From contig NZ_QAOH01000001.1 of the NCBI RefSeq assembly GCF_003050785.1, forward strand, positions 310,001 to 374,000: a stretch of DNA of 64,000 bases, read 5' to 3'. Below are positions 18,795 to 28,013 of the stretch, piece by piece. The notes below the pieces were generated by a model. The model was not told the origin of the DNA. It searched no databases and saw only the letters and a list, made by a program, of their open reading frames with translations. Made by a program: the position numbers and the translations under genes. The DNA is from Celeribacter persicus (lineage in GTDB: Bacteria; Pseudomonadota; Alphaproteobacteria; Rhodobacterales; Rhodobacteraceae). Numbering within the stretch: the stretch's first letter is position 1; each line of letters opens with the position of its first letter.

Positions 18795-19723
18795 GCCTCG
18801 CGATTTCAGAGGCGCTGCGCGACCGGCTTGCGAGTTGGCTCGATCATGAACGCGCGCTGAAATCCGCCTCAGAGCACACGATCATCGCCTATTGCCGGGA
18901 TGTTTCGGGCTGGCTGTCGTTTCTTGCCGAACATGAGGGCGGCACCTTTGGTGTGGCGCAGATCGCGCGTCTCAGGATCACCGACATGCGCGCCTGGATG
19001 GCGCATGAACGTTCCCGTGGCGTCGCGCCACGCTCGCTCGCGCGGTCGCTTTCGGCGGTCAAGACCTTCACCCGCTGGCTGGCCGAACGCGAGACGTTCG
19101 ATCCGACCGCCATCCTCTCCACCCGCTCGCCGAAGTTTCAGAAAAAACTCCCCCGTCCACTTTCCCCCGATGCCGCGCGCGACATGCTTGCGACCGTCGA
19201 TCTGCAACATGACGAGCCGTGGATTGCCGCGCGGGACGTGGCGGTGGTGACGCTGCTTTACGGCTGCGGCCTGCGGATATCCGAGGCCCTGTCACTGACC
19301 GGCGCGGCCTTGCCCTTGGGCGAGGTGATCCGCATCGTCGGCAAGGGCGACAAGGAGCGCATCGTGCCCGTCCTGCCCGCCGCCCGGCGTGCGGTGGCCG
19401 AATACGCGCGGCTTTGCCCCCATGATTTGACGGCTGACGCCCCGCTGTTTCGGGGCAAACGCGGCGGCGCGCTCAACCCACGGCTCATCGCCAAGGTGAC
19501 AGAGACCGCACGGATGCAACTTGGCCTTCCCTCTTCCGTGACACCACACGCCATGCGCCACTCCTTTGCCACGCATCTTTTGAATGCGGGTGGCGATCTT
19601 CGGGCGATTCAGGAACTTCTGGGCCATGCGTCGCTGTCGACAACACAGGCCTATACGGCGGTCGATGGAGCGCGCCTGCTCGAAGTTTACCAAGCCGCCC
19701 ATCCGCGAGCGAAAAAGGCCTGA
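18791..19723 (+). CDS. xerC: Tyrosine recombinase XerC
   Basis: Site-specific recombinase that, with XerD, resolves chromosome dimers at dif. It is 310 aa. The N-terminal SAM-like core-binding domain (about 10-100) precedes the catalytic domain. Catalytic residues are seen as Arg in GCGLRISEAL, Lys in GKGDKERIVP, His and Arg in HAMRHSFATHLL, His in LLGHASLSTTQ and nucleophile Tyr in AYTAVD. Pairing with DUF484 supports XerC rather than a phage integrase; no att-like repeats are seen nearby. Confidence 0.93.
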   Translation: MSLAISEALRDRLASWLDHERALKSASEHTIIAYCRDVSGWLSFLAEHEGGTFGVAQIARLRITDMRAWMAHERSRGVAPRSLARSLSAVKTFTRWLAERETFDPTAILSTRSPKFQKKLPRPLSPDAARDMLATVDLQHDEPWIAARDVAVVTLLYGCGLRISEALSLTGAALPLGEVIRIVGKGDKERIVPVLPAARRAVAEYARLCPHDLTADAPLFRGKRGGALNPRLIAKVTETARMQLGLPSSVTPHAMRHSFATHLLNAGGDLRAIQELLGHASLSTTQAYTAVDGARLLEVYQAAHPRAKKA

Positions 19724-19793
19724 TCCTCCTCACCATTTGTTCACCTCTCTGGGCCTATGCTGAGGCGAGATCAGGGGAAAATGGGGATTTGAA

Positions 19794-19988
19794 ATGTCGG
19801 AGATCGGCACAGGATCAGAGGAAAAGCACCCGAAACTGCAAGAGGTCGCGACCATCACGCGCATTACGCAAGAGGATTTTCTCGCGCAACTGTCACAGCT
19901 TCTGGCGTTTTACGACCGGGACGGCGACGGCATTTTGACCGATGAGGAATGGAAATGGGTGGAAGATGCGTTCCGCGATGCCAGATAA
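19794..19988 (+). CDS. Small single EF-hand protein
   Basis: A 64-aa acidic protein starting at the ATG at 19794. It contains one canonical Ca2+-binding EF-hand loop, DRDGDGILTDEE (residues 41-52), with Asp/Asp/Asp at positions 1, 3 and 5 and Glu at position 12, flanked by helix-forming segments (FLAQLSQLLAFY and WKWVEDAFRDA). There is no signal peptide, so a cytoplasmic location is likely. The preceding purine-rich GGGGATTTGAA is a modest RBS. The gene lies 70 nt after xerC and before a terminator. Function unknown. Confidence 0.75.
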   Translation: MSEIGTGSEEKHPKLQEVATITRITQEDFLAQLSQLLAFYDRDGDGILTDEEWKWVEDAFRDAR

Positions 19989-20008
19989 ACAATATGGGTA
20001 AGTGATAT

Positions 20009-20034
20009 GAAAAACGGGGCCAATGGCCCCGTTT
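20009..20034. terminator. Bidirectional terminator between EF-hand gene and ileS
   Basis: ACGGGGCC-AAT-GGCCCCGT is an 8-bp perfect stem with a 3-nt loop. The minus strand continues with TTTT, giving the better terminator for ileS; the plus strand continues with TTGATC. Confidence 0.85.
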
Positions 20035-20061
20035 GATCGTGTCGGACAAAAGGCCCGCGTA

Positions 20062-23034
20062 TCAGCCCAAAGCTTCGTCACAGCGCCCGCAAACGCCCGC
20101 GTGGCTGTGGGTCCCCACATCCGGCAGGATTTTCCAGCAGCGCTGACATTTCTGCCCTTCGGCCTTCTCGAAGACGACACCGATGCCTTCGACCTCACCT
20201 TCGAGGCGGAAAGCCTCGGAGGGCGCGGGATCGCCGCTCAGCGTGATCGCGGAGGTGATGCAGAGATCGTCGAAATCGACGGATTTCAGCGCCGCAAGCA
20301 AGCTCGCATCCTCGACATGCACCGTGGGTGCAGCCTCCAGAGACGCGCCAATCACCTTGTCGCGACGCTGCACTTCGAGGGCTGCGGTCACAACCCGGCG
20401 CGCCTTGCGGATGCCCGCCCATTTCGCCGCCAGATCGCCATCAAGCCAACCCGGCGTAGCCTCCGGGAAATCCACCAGATGCACGGAGCTTTCCTCGCCC
20501 GGGAAGCGTTCGAGCCAGACCTCTTCCATGGTGAACACGAGGATCGGGGCGAGCCAAGTGGTCAGGCGATGGAACAGGATGTCGAGAACGGTGAGCGCCG
20601 CGCGGCGACGATCCGTGTCGCCATCGCAATAGAGCACGTCCTTGCGGATGTCGAAATAGAAGGACGACAGATCGACGGTCGCAAAATTGAACACCGCCTG
20701 CCAGACGCCGGAGAAATCGAAGGTCTCGTAGCCCTCACGCACCGTGGTGTCGAGTTCCGCAAGACGATGCAAAACCCATCGCTCCAACTCCGGCATGTCG
20801 CGGCAATGCATCCGGTCGGCCTCATTGAAATCGCCCAGCGAGCCGAGGATGAAGCGCATCGTGTTGCGCAGACGACGATAGCTGTCGGCGGTGCCTTTGA
20901 GGATTTCCGGCCCGATCCGCTGATCGGCGGTGTAATCCGTCTGCGCCACCCAGAGCCGCAGAATATCGGCGCCGTATTGCTTGACGATCTGCTCCGGCAC
21001 GATGGTGTTGCCCAGAGACTTGGACATTTTCATGCCCTTCTCATCAAGGGTAAACCCATGCGTCACAACGTTTTTATAAGGCGCACGCCCTTTCGTGCCG
21101 CAGGCCTGCAACAAAGACGAATGGAACCAGCCGCGGTGCTGGTCCGTACCTTCCAGATAGACGTCGGCGATGCCATCGGGCGTGCCGTCTTCGCGGTCAC
21201 GCAGCACGAAAGCGTGAGTCGAGCCAGAATCGAACCACACGTCGAGCACGTCGAACACCTGTTCGTATTCGTCGGGGTTCACGACATTGCCAAGCACGCG
21301 TTCCTTGAAACCCTCTTCGTACCAGACATCTGCGCCGTTTTCCTCGAACGCGGCGGAGATGCGTTTGTTCACCTCCTCATTGCGCAAGAGGAAACCTTCG
21401 TCGGTCGGCAAAAGACCCTTCTTCGTGAAGCAGGTCAGCGGCACACCCCAGGCGCGTTGACGCGAGAGCACCCAATCCGGGCGGTTCTCGATCATCGAAT
21501 AAAGCCGGTTGCGCCCGGTTTGCGGCGTCCATTTGACGAGCTTGTCGATGGAGGTCAGCGCGCGGGTCCGGATCGTATCGCCATAGGTGCCCATGCCATC
21601 GTCGAGTTTCTTGTCGACGGAAACAAACCATTGCGGTGTGTTGCGGAAGATCACCGGCGCTTTCGAGCGCCAGGAATGCGGGTAGGAGTGGGTCACACGA
21701 CCGCGCGCGATGATGCCGCCGACCTCGACGAGCTTGTTGATCACCGCCGTATTGGCCTTGCCCTCTTTGCCCTTCTGATCGAACACCCGAAGAGCATTTC
21801 CTTTGCCGGCAATCGGATTGATTTCCGGGCCAAAGAACGGCACATGCGGCAGGAATTCGGATTCCTCGCCAACGTTATGGGTCATCCGGTCGAGCCAGTT
21901 GCGCTTGACGAAACACTCATAGTCGTCGGCACCATGGCTGGGCGCGGTGTGCACAAAGCCGGTCCCGGCATCGTCGGTGACGTGATCGCCGTCGATCATC
22001 GGCACGTCGTAGTCCCAGAAGCCATTGGCGCCTTCGATGCCGTTAAATGGATGATCGAGTGTCAGTCCGGAGAGTTCCTCGGAGGTCACGTCCCGCACGC
22101 GGGTAAACTCGGTCACACGGGATTTGCCCAGAGCGTCCCCGGCGAGCGCATCGGCAAAGACATAGAGATCACCCGGCTTGGTCCAGCTTTCCTCTTCGGT
22201 CGCCTCGACCTTGTAAAGACCGTAAGAGATCATCGGATTATATGCGACAGCCTTGTTCGACGGGATCGTCCAGGGCGTGGTGGTCCAGATCACGACACGG
22301 GCTTCGAGCAGGTCCGTGCTCGTCAACTTTGCACCGTCTCCAGAGACGATACGCACCTTAAACGGCACCCAGATCGTATGCGACTTGTGATCGTGATATT
22401 CGATCTCCGCCTCGGCCAGCGCGGTTTTCTCCACCGGCGACCACATCACAGGCTTCGACCCCTGATACAAAGTCCCGTTCATCAGGAACTTCATGAACTC
22501 TTCGGCGATTACCGCCTCGGCATGGAAATTCATCGTCAGATACGGATCGTCCCATTTGCCATAAACGCCGAGACGTTTGAATTCCTCGCGCTGGATGTTC
22601 ACCCATTCATCGGCAAAGGCGCGGCATTCCTGACGGAAGTCCACCACGGGAACCTCGTCCTTGTTCTTACCCTTCTTGCGGTATTGCTCCTCGATCTTCC
22701 ATTCGATCGGCAGACCGTGACAATCCCAACCCGGCACGTACCGCGCGTCAAAGCCCATCATCTGATGCGAGCGTGTGATGATGTCCTTGATCGTCTTGTT
22801 CAGAGCGTGACCGATGTGCAGATGCCCGTTGGCATAGGGAGGGCCATCATGCAGAACAAAAGACGGACGCCCGTCCGCCTTGCCCTTGGCGCGCAGTTTT
22901 TCGTAGACGTCAATCTTTTCCCAACGCTCCAGCCAAGCGGGTTCGCGGTTCGGAAGCCCCGCGCGCATCGGGAAATCGGTTTTCGGCAGATTGAGCGTGT
23001 CTTTATACTCGGGTGTGGTCGTCTCGGAACACAT
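20062..23034 (-). CDS. ileS: Isoleucyl-tRNA synthetase
   Basis: Class I aminoacyl-tRNA synthetase that charges tRNA-Ile. It is 990 aa from the ATG at 23034 (MCSETTTPEYKDTLN), preceded by AAGGA; a 40-codon upstream extension is Arg-rich and rejected. The HIGH-type motif is GHLHIGHALN near residue 70, KMSKS is present as MKMSKSLGN, the CP1 editing domain lies between, and the C-terminal zinc-binding CQRCW ... CGRCDEAL ends the protein. No T-box leader was seen, as expected outside Firmicutes. Confidence 0.97.
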   Translation of the reverse strand: MCSETTTPEYKDTLNLPKTDFPMRAGLPNREPAWLERWEKIDVYEKLRAKGKADGRPSFVLHDGPPYANGHLHIGHALNKTIKDIITRSHQMMGFDARYVPGWDCHGLPIEWKIEEQYRKKGKNKDEVPVVDFRQECRAFADEWVNIQREEFKRLGVYGKWDDPYLTMNFHAEAVIAEEFMKFLMNGTLYQGSKPVMWSPVEKTALAEAEIEYHDHKSHTIWVPFKVRIVSGDGAKLTSTDLLEARVVIWTTTPWTIPSNKAVAYNPMISYGLYKVEATEEESWTKPGDLYVFADALAGDALGKSRVTEFTRVRDVTSEELSGLTLDHPFNGIEGANGFWDYDVPMIDGDHVTDDAGTGFVHTAPSHGADDYECFVKRNWLDRMTHNVGEESEFLPHVPFFGPEINPIAGKGNALRVFDQKGKEGKANTAVINKLVEVGGIIARGRVTHSYPHSWRSKAPVIFRNTPQWFVSVDKKLDDGMGTYGDTIRTRALTSIDKLVKWTPQTGRNRLYSMIENRPDWVLSRQRAWGVPLTCFTKKGLLPTDEGFLLRNEEVNKRISAAFEENGADVWYEEGFKERVLGNVVNPDEYEQVFDVLDVWFDSGSTHAFVLRDREDGTPDGIADVYLEGTDQHRGWFHSSLLQACGTKGRAPYKNVVTHGFTLDEKGMKMSKSLGNTIVPEQIVKQYGADILRLWVAQTDYTADQRIGPEILKGTADSYRRLRNTMRFILGSLGDFNEADRMHCRDMPELERWVLHRLAELDTTVREGYETFDFSGVWQAVFNFATVDLSSFYFDIRKDVLYCDGDTDRRRAALTVLDILFHRLTTWLAPILVFTMEEVWLERFPGEESSVHLVDFPEATPGWLDGDLAAKWAGIRKARRVVTAALEVQRRDKVIGASLEAAPTVHVEDASLLAALKSVDFDDLCITSAITLSGDPAPSEAFRLEGEVEGIGVVFEKAEGQKCQRCWKILPDVGTHSHAGVCGRCDEALG

Positions 23035-23363
23035 GGTCGTCGTCCTTGGGAGGTGTGGGGATGTTCGAAGTCGGCGCGGGTCTCCATACGCCTTGTCCCG
23101 GCGGCTCGTGTCTTCAGAGCGCCGGGCTGATAATTCGAATAATGATCGCCACAAAAGTCATGCGCGCCTTATAGGACGCCGGTGCCGGGCGGTAAACCCG
23201 TCTTGACAGGACCCCAATATGAAAAAGGGACGCCGCAGAAACATCTCTGTGGCATCCCTTTCTCATGTGCTCTCTGGCGGGCTGGAGGGCGGCGTCGCTG
23301 GCTGGGTTTTCCCGAGCTTGCTGCGTCACTGTCTGGCCGGCTGGATCGCGTATCCCGTAAGGC
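23035..23363. other. Intergenic region upstream of ileS
   Basis: No gene was found. The left end carries the ileS RBS and probably its promoter, around the AT-rich TGATAATTCGAATAATG at 23128-23144. The right half contains the terminator of the upstream 4-Cys gene. The remaining sequence shows no open frame with an RBS. Confidence 0.5.
23222..23264 (-). terminator. Terminator-like hairpin after the 4-Cys mini-protein gene
   Basis: Imperfect inverted arms (AAAGGGACGCCGCAGA and TCTCTGTGGCATCCCTTT) form a long stem. On the minus strand the run CCCTTTTTC follows. It is about 100 nt past the stop of the gene at 23364-23543. Confidence 0.7.
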
Positions 23364-23543
23364 TCAGGCGGCGTCTTGTTCGAAATGGCCACACCAGTCG
23401 TCGGATTGCACCACCGGCCACATGCCTTTGTGCTCTTCCTCGGTCAGGAAGACCGGCGGGTTGAAGCGGCATTCGCCCTTGGCATCGGTTTTGGCGGCTT
23501 TGATTTCAAAAAAGGCGCAGGTTTTGCAGGCGGTCTCGGACAT
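23364..23543 (-). CDS. Small four-cysteine protein, putative metal-binding
   Basis: A 59-aa protein from the ATG at 23543, with GGGGAG 8 nt upstream. Four Cys are arranged as C-x2-C (6, 9), Cys25 in GECRFNPPVF and Cys51 in DDWCGHF. The spacing would suit a single zinc or iron-sulfur site. The pattern of CRxNPP, a central WP and a final DDWCGxF looks familiar from small bacterial proteins of unknown role, but I cannot name the family. It has its own terminator. Confidence 0.7.
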   Translation of the reverse strand: MSETACKTCAFFEIKAAKTDAKGECRFNPPVFLTEEEHKGMWPVVQSDDWCGHFEQDAA

Positions 23544-23690
23544 GGTGATACTCCCCAATTCGGGCTCGTAAACTTTGGCGTTTTGGCTGAAGTGGCTGGG
23601 AGAATGGCTGCCTGTGTGGGTGGCTTTTCATCCTTGCTGGGTTTGATATAGGCCCTTCGCACAGAAACTTCAAGAAAATTATTTAATAAA

Positions 23691-23716
23691 ATCAAATAGT
23701 TGATAAATTTACTCAA
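23691..23716. promoter_or_regulatory. AT-rich inverted repeats upstream of the globin gene
   Basis: ATCAA-ATAG-TTGAT (23691-23704) is a perfect 5-nt inverted repeat. It overlaps TTGATAAATTTACTCAA (23700-23716), itself nearly symmetric. Arms resemble Fnr/Nnr half-sites, but the first is in the everted order. It lies about 120 nt before the globin start. Confidence 0.3.
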
Positions 23717-23835
23717 CAACAAAAACACTCAGGAATGAAAAGTGAAACTGTCGGAATATGCGCGACATTTAGTCCTTGGCCGACTCTGGCCGAAAAAACT
23801 CATTCGGAATATAGCTTTGGCAAAAGGAGTCCCCG

Positions 23836-24255
23836 ATGTCCGAGACCCGTTCCGCCCTGCCACCCAAATTCGAGATAAGCCACGCCGACATGGACCGTGT
23901 GCTCAAACGCTTCTACGCCGGTGTGCGCAAACACCCGGAGCTTGCCCCGGTCTTCGCCGCCCATGTCGGGGACTGGCCCGCACATGAGGAAAAGATCGGG
24001 CGATTCTGGCGCAATGCGATTCTGCATGAACGCAATTACGACGGCTTCCCGCAGCGTGTGCATCTCATGGCACCGGAGGTGAAGGAACATCACTTCGCGA
24101 TGTGGCTCGGACTGTTCGACGAGACCCTGAACGCGGAACTGGATGCGGAAACGGCGGCAAAATGGTCGGAGATCGCCCACCGGATCGGCCGCGCCTTCCG
24201 CATGGGGATCGCACAGCGCGATCAGCCGAAGGACGCGCCGCCCAAGCTGTTCTGA
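23836..24255 (+). CDS. Group III truncated haemoglobin
   Basis: A 139-aa 2-on-2 globin. The ATG at 23836 follows AAAAGGAG. The N-terminal part has MDRVLKRFYAGVRKHPELAPVF, then GDWPAHEEKIGRFWRNAIL, and HHFAMWLGLFDETL provides the candidate proximal His (F8). The lack of the GG motif after the E helix and the overall layout match group III. Such globins are linked to microaerobic O2 or NO chemistry in general knowledge; a direct role here is not shown. The stop abuts the convergent ycjF. Confidence 0.88.
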   Translation: MSETRSALPPKFEISHADMDRVLKRFYAGVRKHPELAPVFAAHVGDWPAHEEKIGRFWRNAILHERNYDGFPQRVHLMAPEVKEHHFAMWLGLFDETLNAELDAETAAKWSEIAHRIGRAFRMGIAQRDQPKDAPPKLF

Positions 24256-24256
24256 T

Positions 24257-25273
24257 CTACTCGGAGCTTCTGTCGAAAAGCCCGGTCAGCGCGCGTTTCA
24301 CCGTGCCCGATACCGAAGGTTTTTTCGCTTTCAGAAACGGCAACGGACGACAAACCTCGATCGCGGCGACACCGACCCGCGCGGTCAGCGCGCCGTTGAC
24401 GACACCCTCGCCGAACCGCCGCGAAACCTTCGCCATCACGCCGCCCCCGGCCATGGTGCCGATGAGATCATCCCCCACGGCGACGGCCCCGGTCGCGACC
24501 AGATGGGTGAGCACGGATTTCGTCACCCGCCAGGAGCCGAGCGTGCCTGAGCGCCCGCCATAAATTTCGGCAATCCGCCGGATCATCCGCAGGTTGGCGG
24601 TCAGCGCCGTGAACACATCCGCCAAGGCTAGCGGAACAAGTGCCGTCACGGTGGCGACCTGACGCGCGGCGGCTTCGACTTCGCGCCGGGCGGCAGCATC
24701 CAGAGGCACAAGAAGTTCCGTCTCAGCCAAGGTCAAGATCCCGTCAGCATCGAACACCTCCGCCTCGCGCTCGCGGAACCGCTCCTTGCCCCAGTTCAAC
24801 TCCGAGCGATGCGCATAGACCGACAGGAGCTTGTCGGCGACAGATTTCGCGGCTTTCAGGTCAGAGGCCACAATCGCCTCCCCCGCCGCCCTTTGCAGCG
24901 TGTCGATGCGCTTAAGCCGCGCAAAAGCCGACAATTCCCGCAAGGCAATCGCGGCCAGAACGATCAGGAACGCGCCCGTCAGCCCCAAAGCGACATAGCC
25001 CAACACGGGATGCGCCGCGATCAGGCCCATGATCGCGTCATAGGTGACAATAGAGACCGTGAAGGCAAAAAGCGCCGCGAACAGCCGCCAGAACCAGCGC
25101 GCCAGAGCGGAGGGCTTGCGCGCCGCCAGAATCGCCACCCTCTCCATCGCCGCAGGACGCGCGAGCGGGGCAAGATCGGGCACGGGATCGGCGGTGGAAG
25201 GGTTCACCGTCGCGTCCTCTTCCAATTCGATCAGAATGGGGCCGCGTTTCTCACCGGGATGTGTCTCACTCAT
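24257..25273 (-). CDS. ycjF: YcjF-family membrane protein (DUF697, TIGR01620)
   Basis: A 338-aa inner-membrane protein of the YcjF/DUF697 family. Two close membrane helices lie at about 65-85 (FWRLFAALFAFTVSIVTYDAIMGL) and 93-112, followed by a soluble region and the DUF697-type segment LVPLALADVFTALTANLRMIRRIAEIYGG. The start overlaps the ycjX stop as ATGA, matching the conserved ycjX-ycjF arrangement. Function is unknown; the E. coli pair belongs to the phage-shock regulon. Confidence 0.88.
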   Translation of the reverse strand: MSETHPGEKRGPILIELEEDATVNPSTADPVPDLAPLARPAAMERVAILAARKPSALARWFWRLFAALFAFTVSIVTYDAIMGLIAAHPVLGYVALGLTGAFLIVLAAIALRELSAFARLKRIDTLQRAAGEAIVASDLKAAKSVADKLLSVYAHRSELNWGKERFREREAEVFDADGILTLAETELLVPLDAAARREVEAAARQVATVTALVPLALADVFTALTANLRMIRRIAEIYGGRSGTLGSWRVTKSVLTHLVATGAVAVGDDLIGTMAGGGVMAKVSRRFGEGVVNGALTARVGVAAIEVCRPLPFLKAKKPSVSGTVKRALTGLFDRSSE

Positions 25274-26673
25274 AGCTTGTCTCCGATCAGGAACTCGGCG
25301 GCGCGGTCGAGCCGGATATGCGGCGGGCCTTCGCCGGGGCGCAGGGTCAGACGCGCGGGGCGAAACTTCATGATCTCGTATTGCGCGTCCAACCAGCGCT
25401 CCGCGCCCTTGCGCGCAGGCGACAGGATATGCGACGGGTCTTCGGGCAGTTCCCCCGGGTAAAACGCCGCCTGCTTGCCGCTTTCCGTCATGCCGCGCAC
25501 CACATCGAGGCTTTGGCCCTCATGCTGCATCGTCTCCTCGACCGTGGCCCGCAGCGCCGCCAGAGACATTGCCTGCGTCGAAGCACCGGCAAAATCGGCG
25601 CGGTCCCGGGCATCGCGCAGCATCGCCTCCATGATCGCGGTCAGACGCGGATGTTGATTGTGATGGATGTGATCGGCCTTGGTGGCCGCGAACAGGATTT
25701 TCTCCACCTTGTGCTGACCCAAGAGCGACATGATCCGCCCCACCCGACCGGGGCGGAAAGCCGACAGGATATCCGCCATGGTACGGCGCAGATCCTCGAC
25801 CGCTTTCGGGCCGGAATGGATCGCGCCCAACGCATCGACAAGGACAATCTGCCGGTCGATGCGGGAGAAATGATCCCGAAAGAAGGGCTTGACCACCTCG
25901 CGTTTATAAGCCTCGAAACGACGCTCGAACTCGCGGTGGAGCGAGCCGCGCGGAGCCGCGCCTTCGGGGAGAGGTGCGAAGGTCAAAACCGGGGAGCCAT
26001 CCAACTCGCCCGGCAAAAGGAACCGCCCCGGCGTACAATCCGAATAGCCTGCTGCACGGGCCGATTGCAGATAGGCGGTGAAGCTTTGGGCCAGCGCCTT
26101 GGCCGTCGGCTCATCGTGTTTCGCGGTTGGATCAGAGACCTCCAGCGCAGACACGAAATCCGCCCCTTCCGCGCGATCCCGTGCGGCGTTCAACGCCTCG
26201 GCGGACCACTCGGCATAGGATTTCTCCATCAGGCCAAGGTCCAGAAGCCACTCACCGGGATAATCCACGATGTCGAGATGCACGGTTTTTTGCCCAGTCA
26301 AACCACCGAGGAGCCCCGCAGGCCGCACTTTGAATGACAGGCGCAATTCAGAAACCGCGCGGGTGCTCTCGGGCCAATGCGGCTCGGGCGAGGTGAGCGC
26401 GGAGAGATGCGCTTCGTAGTCGAAACGTGGCACGGTGTCGTCCGGCTGCGGTTGCAGATAGGCGGCGGTGATCGCGGTCGCCGGTCCGAATTGCGGCATC
26501 CGGCCCCGATCCAGAAGGTTGGCGACCAGAGAGGTGATGAACACCGTTTTGCCGGAGCGCGACAGCCCGGTGACGCCCAAGCGGATCACCGGTTCGAACA
26601 GCACCTCATGCACGCCGTCCTGTACCGTTTCGACGCCGCGCAAAATCCGGTCTGCAATGGTGTTGAGGATCAA
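25270..26673 (-). CDS. ycjX: YcjX-family P-loop ATPase (DUF463)
   Basis: A 467-aa protein of the YcjX (DUF463) P-loop family. I chose TTG at 26673, which places GAGG about 9 nt upstream and gives an N-terminus of family length; the longer frame to 27351 is not supported and would overlap truA. Walker A is GLSRSGKT (36-43), directly after EPVIRLGVT. Later family features include [14 protein letters not shown] (G3-like DxxG region), [15 protein letters not shown] and FAATKADHI. It is translationally coupled to ycjF. Role unknown, possibly envelope stress. Confidence 0.88.
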   Translation of the reverse strand: MILNTIADRILRGVETVQDGVHEVLFEPVIRLGVTGLSRSGKTVFITSLVANLLDRGRMPQFGPATAITAAYLQPQPDDTVPRFDYEAHLSALTSPEPHWPESTRAVSELRLSFKVRPAGLLGGLTGQKTVHLDIVDYPGEWLLDLGLMEKSYAEWSAEALNAARDRAEGADFVSALEVSDPTAKHDEPTAKALAQSFTAYLQSARAAGYSDCTPGRFLLPGELDGSPVLTFAPLPEGAAPRGSLHREFERRFEAYKREVVKPFFRDHFSRIDRQIVLVDALGAIHSGPKAVEDLRRTMADILSAFRPGRVGRIMSLLGQHKVEKILFAATKADHIHHNQHPRLTAIMEAMLRDARDRADFAGASTQAMSLAALRATVEETMQHEGQSLDVVRGMTESGKQAAFYPGELPEDPSHILSPARKGAERWLDAQYEIMKFRPARLTLRPGEGPPHIRLDRAAEFLIGDKL

Positions 26674-26781
26674 ATCCGTCGCCTCTTTTCCGATGTTTAC
26701 CCGCTCAACATAGGCATTCGAAGACGCGGTTGTAAGGGAGAAACACTGGACGCGCCCTCCCCGCCGCGCTATGGCCCGCAT

Positions 26782-27552
26782 ATGCCCAGATACGCCCTTC
26801 TGATCGAATATCACGGCGCGCCGTTTGCCGGTTGGCAGCGCCAGAAAGAGCACCCCTCCGTGCAGGCGGCGGTGGAGGAAGCCCTGCGCAAACTCGAACC
26901 CGATTGTCCGGGGATTGGCGCGGCGGGGCGCACGGATGCCGGGGTGCACGCGACCGGACAGGTGGCGCATTGCGACATGGCAAAGGACTGGGATCCGTTC
27001 CGCCTTTCCGAAGCGCTTAACCATCACTTGAAACCCAACCCGGTGGCGATCCTCAAAGCGGCAAGGGTCGATGACGACTGGCACGCGCGGTTCTCGGCGA
27101 TGGAGCGGCGCTATATGTTCCGGCTGATTTCTCGGCGGGCGCCTTTGGTGCATGACGCAGGGCTGGCGTGGCGGGTCAATCACGATCTCGACCGTGATGC
27201 GATGCAAGCGGGGGCCGACCGGCTGATCGGATTGCACGATTTCACCACTTTCCGCTCGACCATGTGTCAGGCGGACAGCCCGGTGAAAACGCTCGACGAG
27301 GCCCGCGTCGAGGTCATGGACATCCCTTACGGGCAGGAATTCCGGTTCCATTTCCGGGCACGCTCATTCCTCCATAATCAGGTCCGCTCTTTCGTCGGCA
27401 CCTTGGAGCGCGTCGGCTCCGGGGCATGGACACCGGAGGATGTAAGCGCGGCGCTGGCGGCAAAGGATCGCGCGGCCTGCGGGCCGGTCTGTCCGCCGGA
27501 GGGGCTTTATCTCGTGGGCGTGGGCTACCCGGACGATCCGTTCAAAGGTTGA
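26782..27552 (+). CDS. truA: tRNA pseudouridine(38-40) synthase TruA
   Basis: Isomerises uridines 38-40 in the anticodon stem-loop of many tRNAs. It is 256 aa from the ATG at 26782 ([19 protein letters not shown]); the open frame before it has no family residues. The catalytic Asp lies in [14 protein letters not shown] at about Asp53, and [17 protein letters not shown] marks the C-terminal domain. It is divergent from ycjX, with starts 108 nt apart. Confidence 0.95.
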   Translation: MPRYALLIEYHGAPFAGWQRQKEHPSVQAAVEEALRKLEPDCPGIGAAGRTDAGVHATGQVAHCDMAKDWDPFRLSEALNHHLKPNPVAILKAARVDDDWHARFSAMERRYMFRLISRRAPLVHDAGLAWRVNHDLDRDAMQAGADRLIGLHDFTTFRSTMCQADSPVKTLDEARVEVMDIPYGQEFRFHFRARSFLHNQVRSFVGTLERVGSGAWTPEDVSAALAAKDRAACGPVCPPEGLYLVGVGYPDDPFKG

Positions 27553-27654
27553 CATCAAATGATACAGCAGCACCCCAAAGCCGCCACCTGACGGCCACAT
27601 TTCGGCCCACTTTCCCTGTCAGCGTCAAAATTGCGTTCTTCAAGGAGTGTTGCC

Positions 27655-27804
27655 ATGACCCTGTCCGCCATCACCTTTGACCAGTTGGCTCTGGCCATCA
27701 TGACCACCATCGCAATCCGCGAAGTTATGATCGTGGCGCTCCCCGATCGGGTCGCGGGCCCCGGTGGCTGGCTGATCGACACATCTCTGAGAGATCACGT
27801 CTGA
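27655..27804 (+). CDS. Candidate 49-aa protein
   Basis: A short open frame with a strong AAGGAG 7 nt before the ATG. The product begins MTLSAITFDQLALAIM and ends SLRDHV. Residues 8-30 are moderately hydrophobic (FDQLALAIMTTIAIREVMIVAL), so a small membrane-associated peptide is possible. It lies 102 nt after truA and has no neighbours in an operon. I do not recognise it; the RBS is the main support. Confidence 0.4.
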   Translation: MTLSAITFDQLALAIMTTIAIREVMIVALPDRVAGPGGWLIDTSLRDHV

Positions 27805-28013
27805 TCCCCGCACCTGAGTCTCCCGACATCGCACACAGACCGGCATTTTGCCCGAAACCGTTTCGACCGCCTGATTTTTGAGCGGTTTTGAAACGGCGAC
27901 CCCGCTTCCTTTAGATTTTGCACAGGAATGCCGGAAATTCCCCGGCCCCTCCATTGAACCTGTGCAAGCGGTTTGATTTACCCAAGACAAAGAGCAACAG
28001 AAGGGGACGCCCG
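27805..28013. promoter_or_regulatory. Promoter region of the GH13_18 gene with nested inverted repeats
   Basis: This gap holds CGAAAC-C-GTTTCG (27853-27865), a perfect odd palindrome, and a larger nested repeat in which CCGTTTC (27858-27864) pairs with GAAACGG (27890-27896) and ACCGC pairs with GCGGT inside it. These could be an operator for a sugar-responsive repressor or a leader hairpin. The RBS AAGGGG lies 8 nt before the ATG at 28014. Confidence 0.35.

Noticed and set aside
18791-19723. Phage or island integrase
   Set aside because: The tyrosine recombinase is paired with DUF484 as in chromosomal xerC, and no att repeats or mobile genes lie nearby.
20023-23130. 1035-aa open frame on the plus strand
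   Set aside because: It is the exact antisense of ileS, has His/Arg-rich shadow composition and no family motifs.
26674-27351. Long N-terminal extension of ycjX
   Set aside because: It is antisense to truA and adds about 226 residues that are absent from the family.
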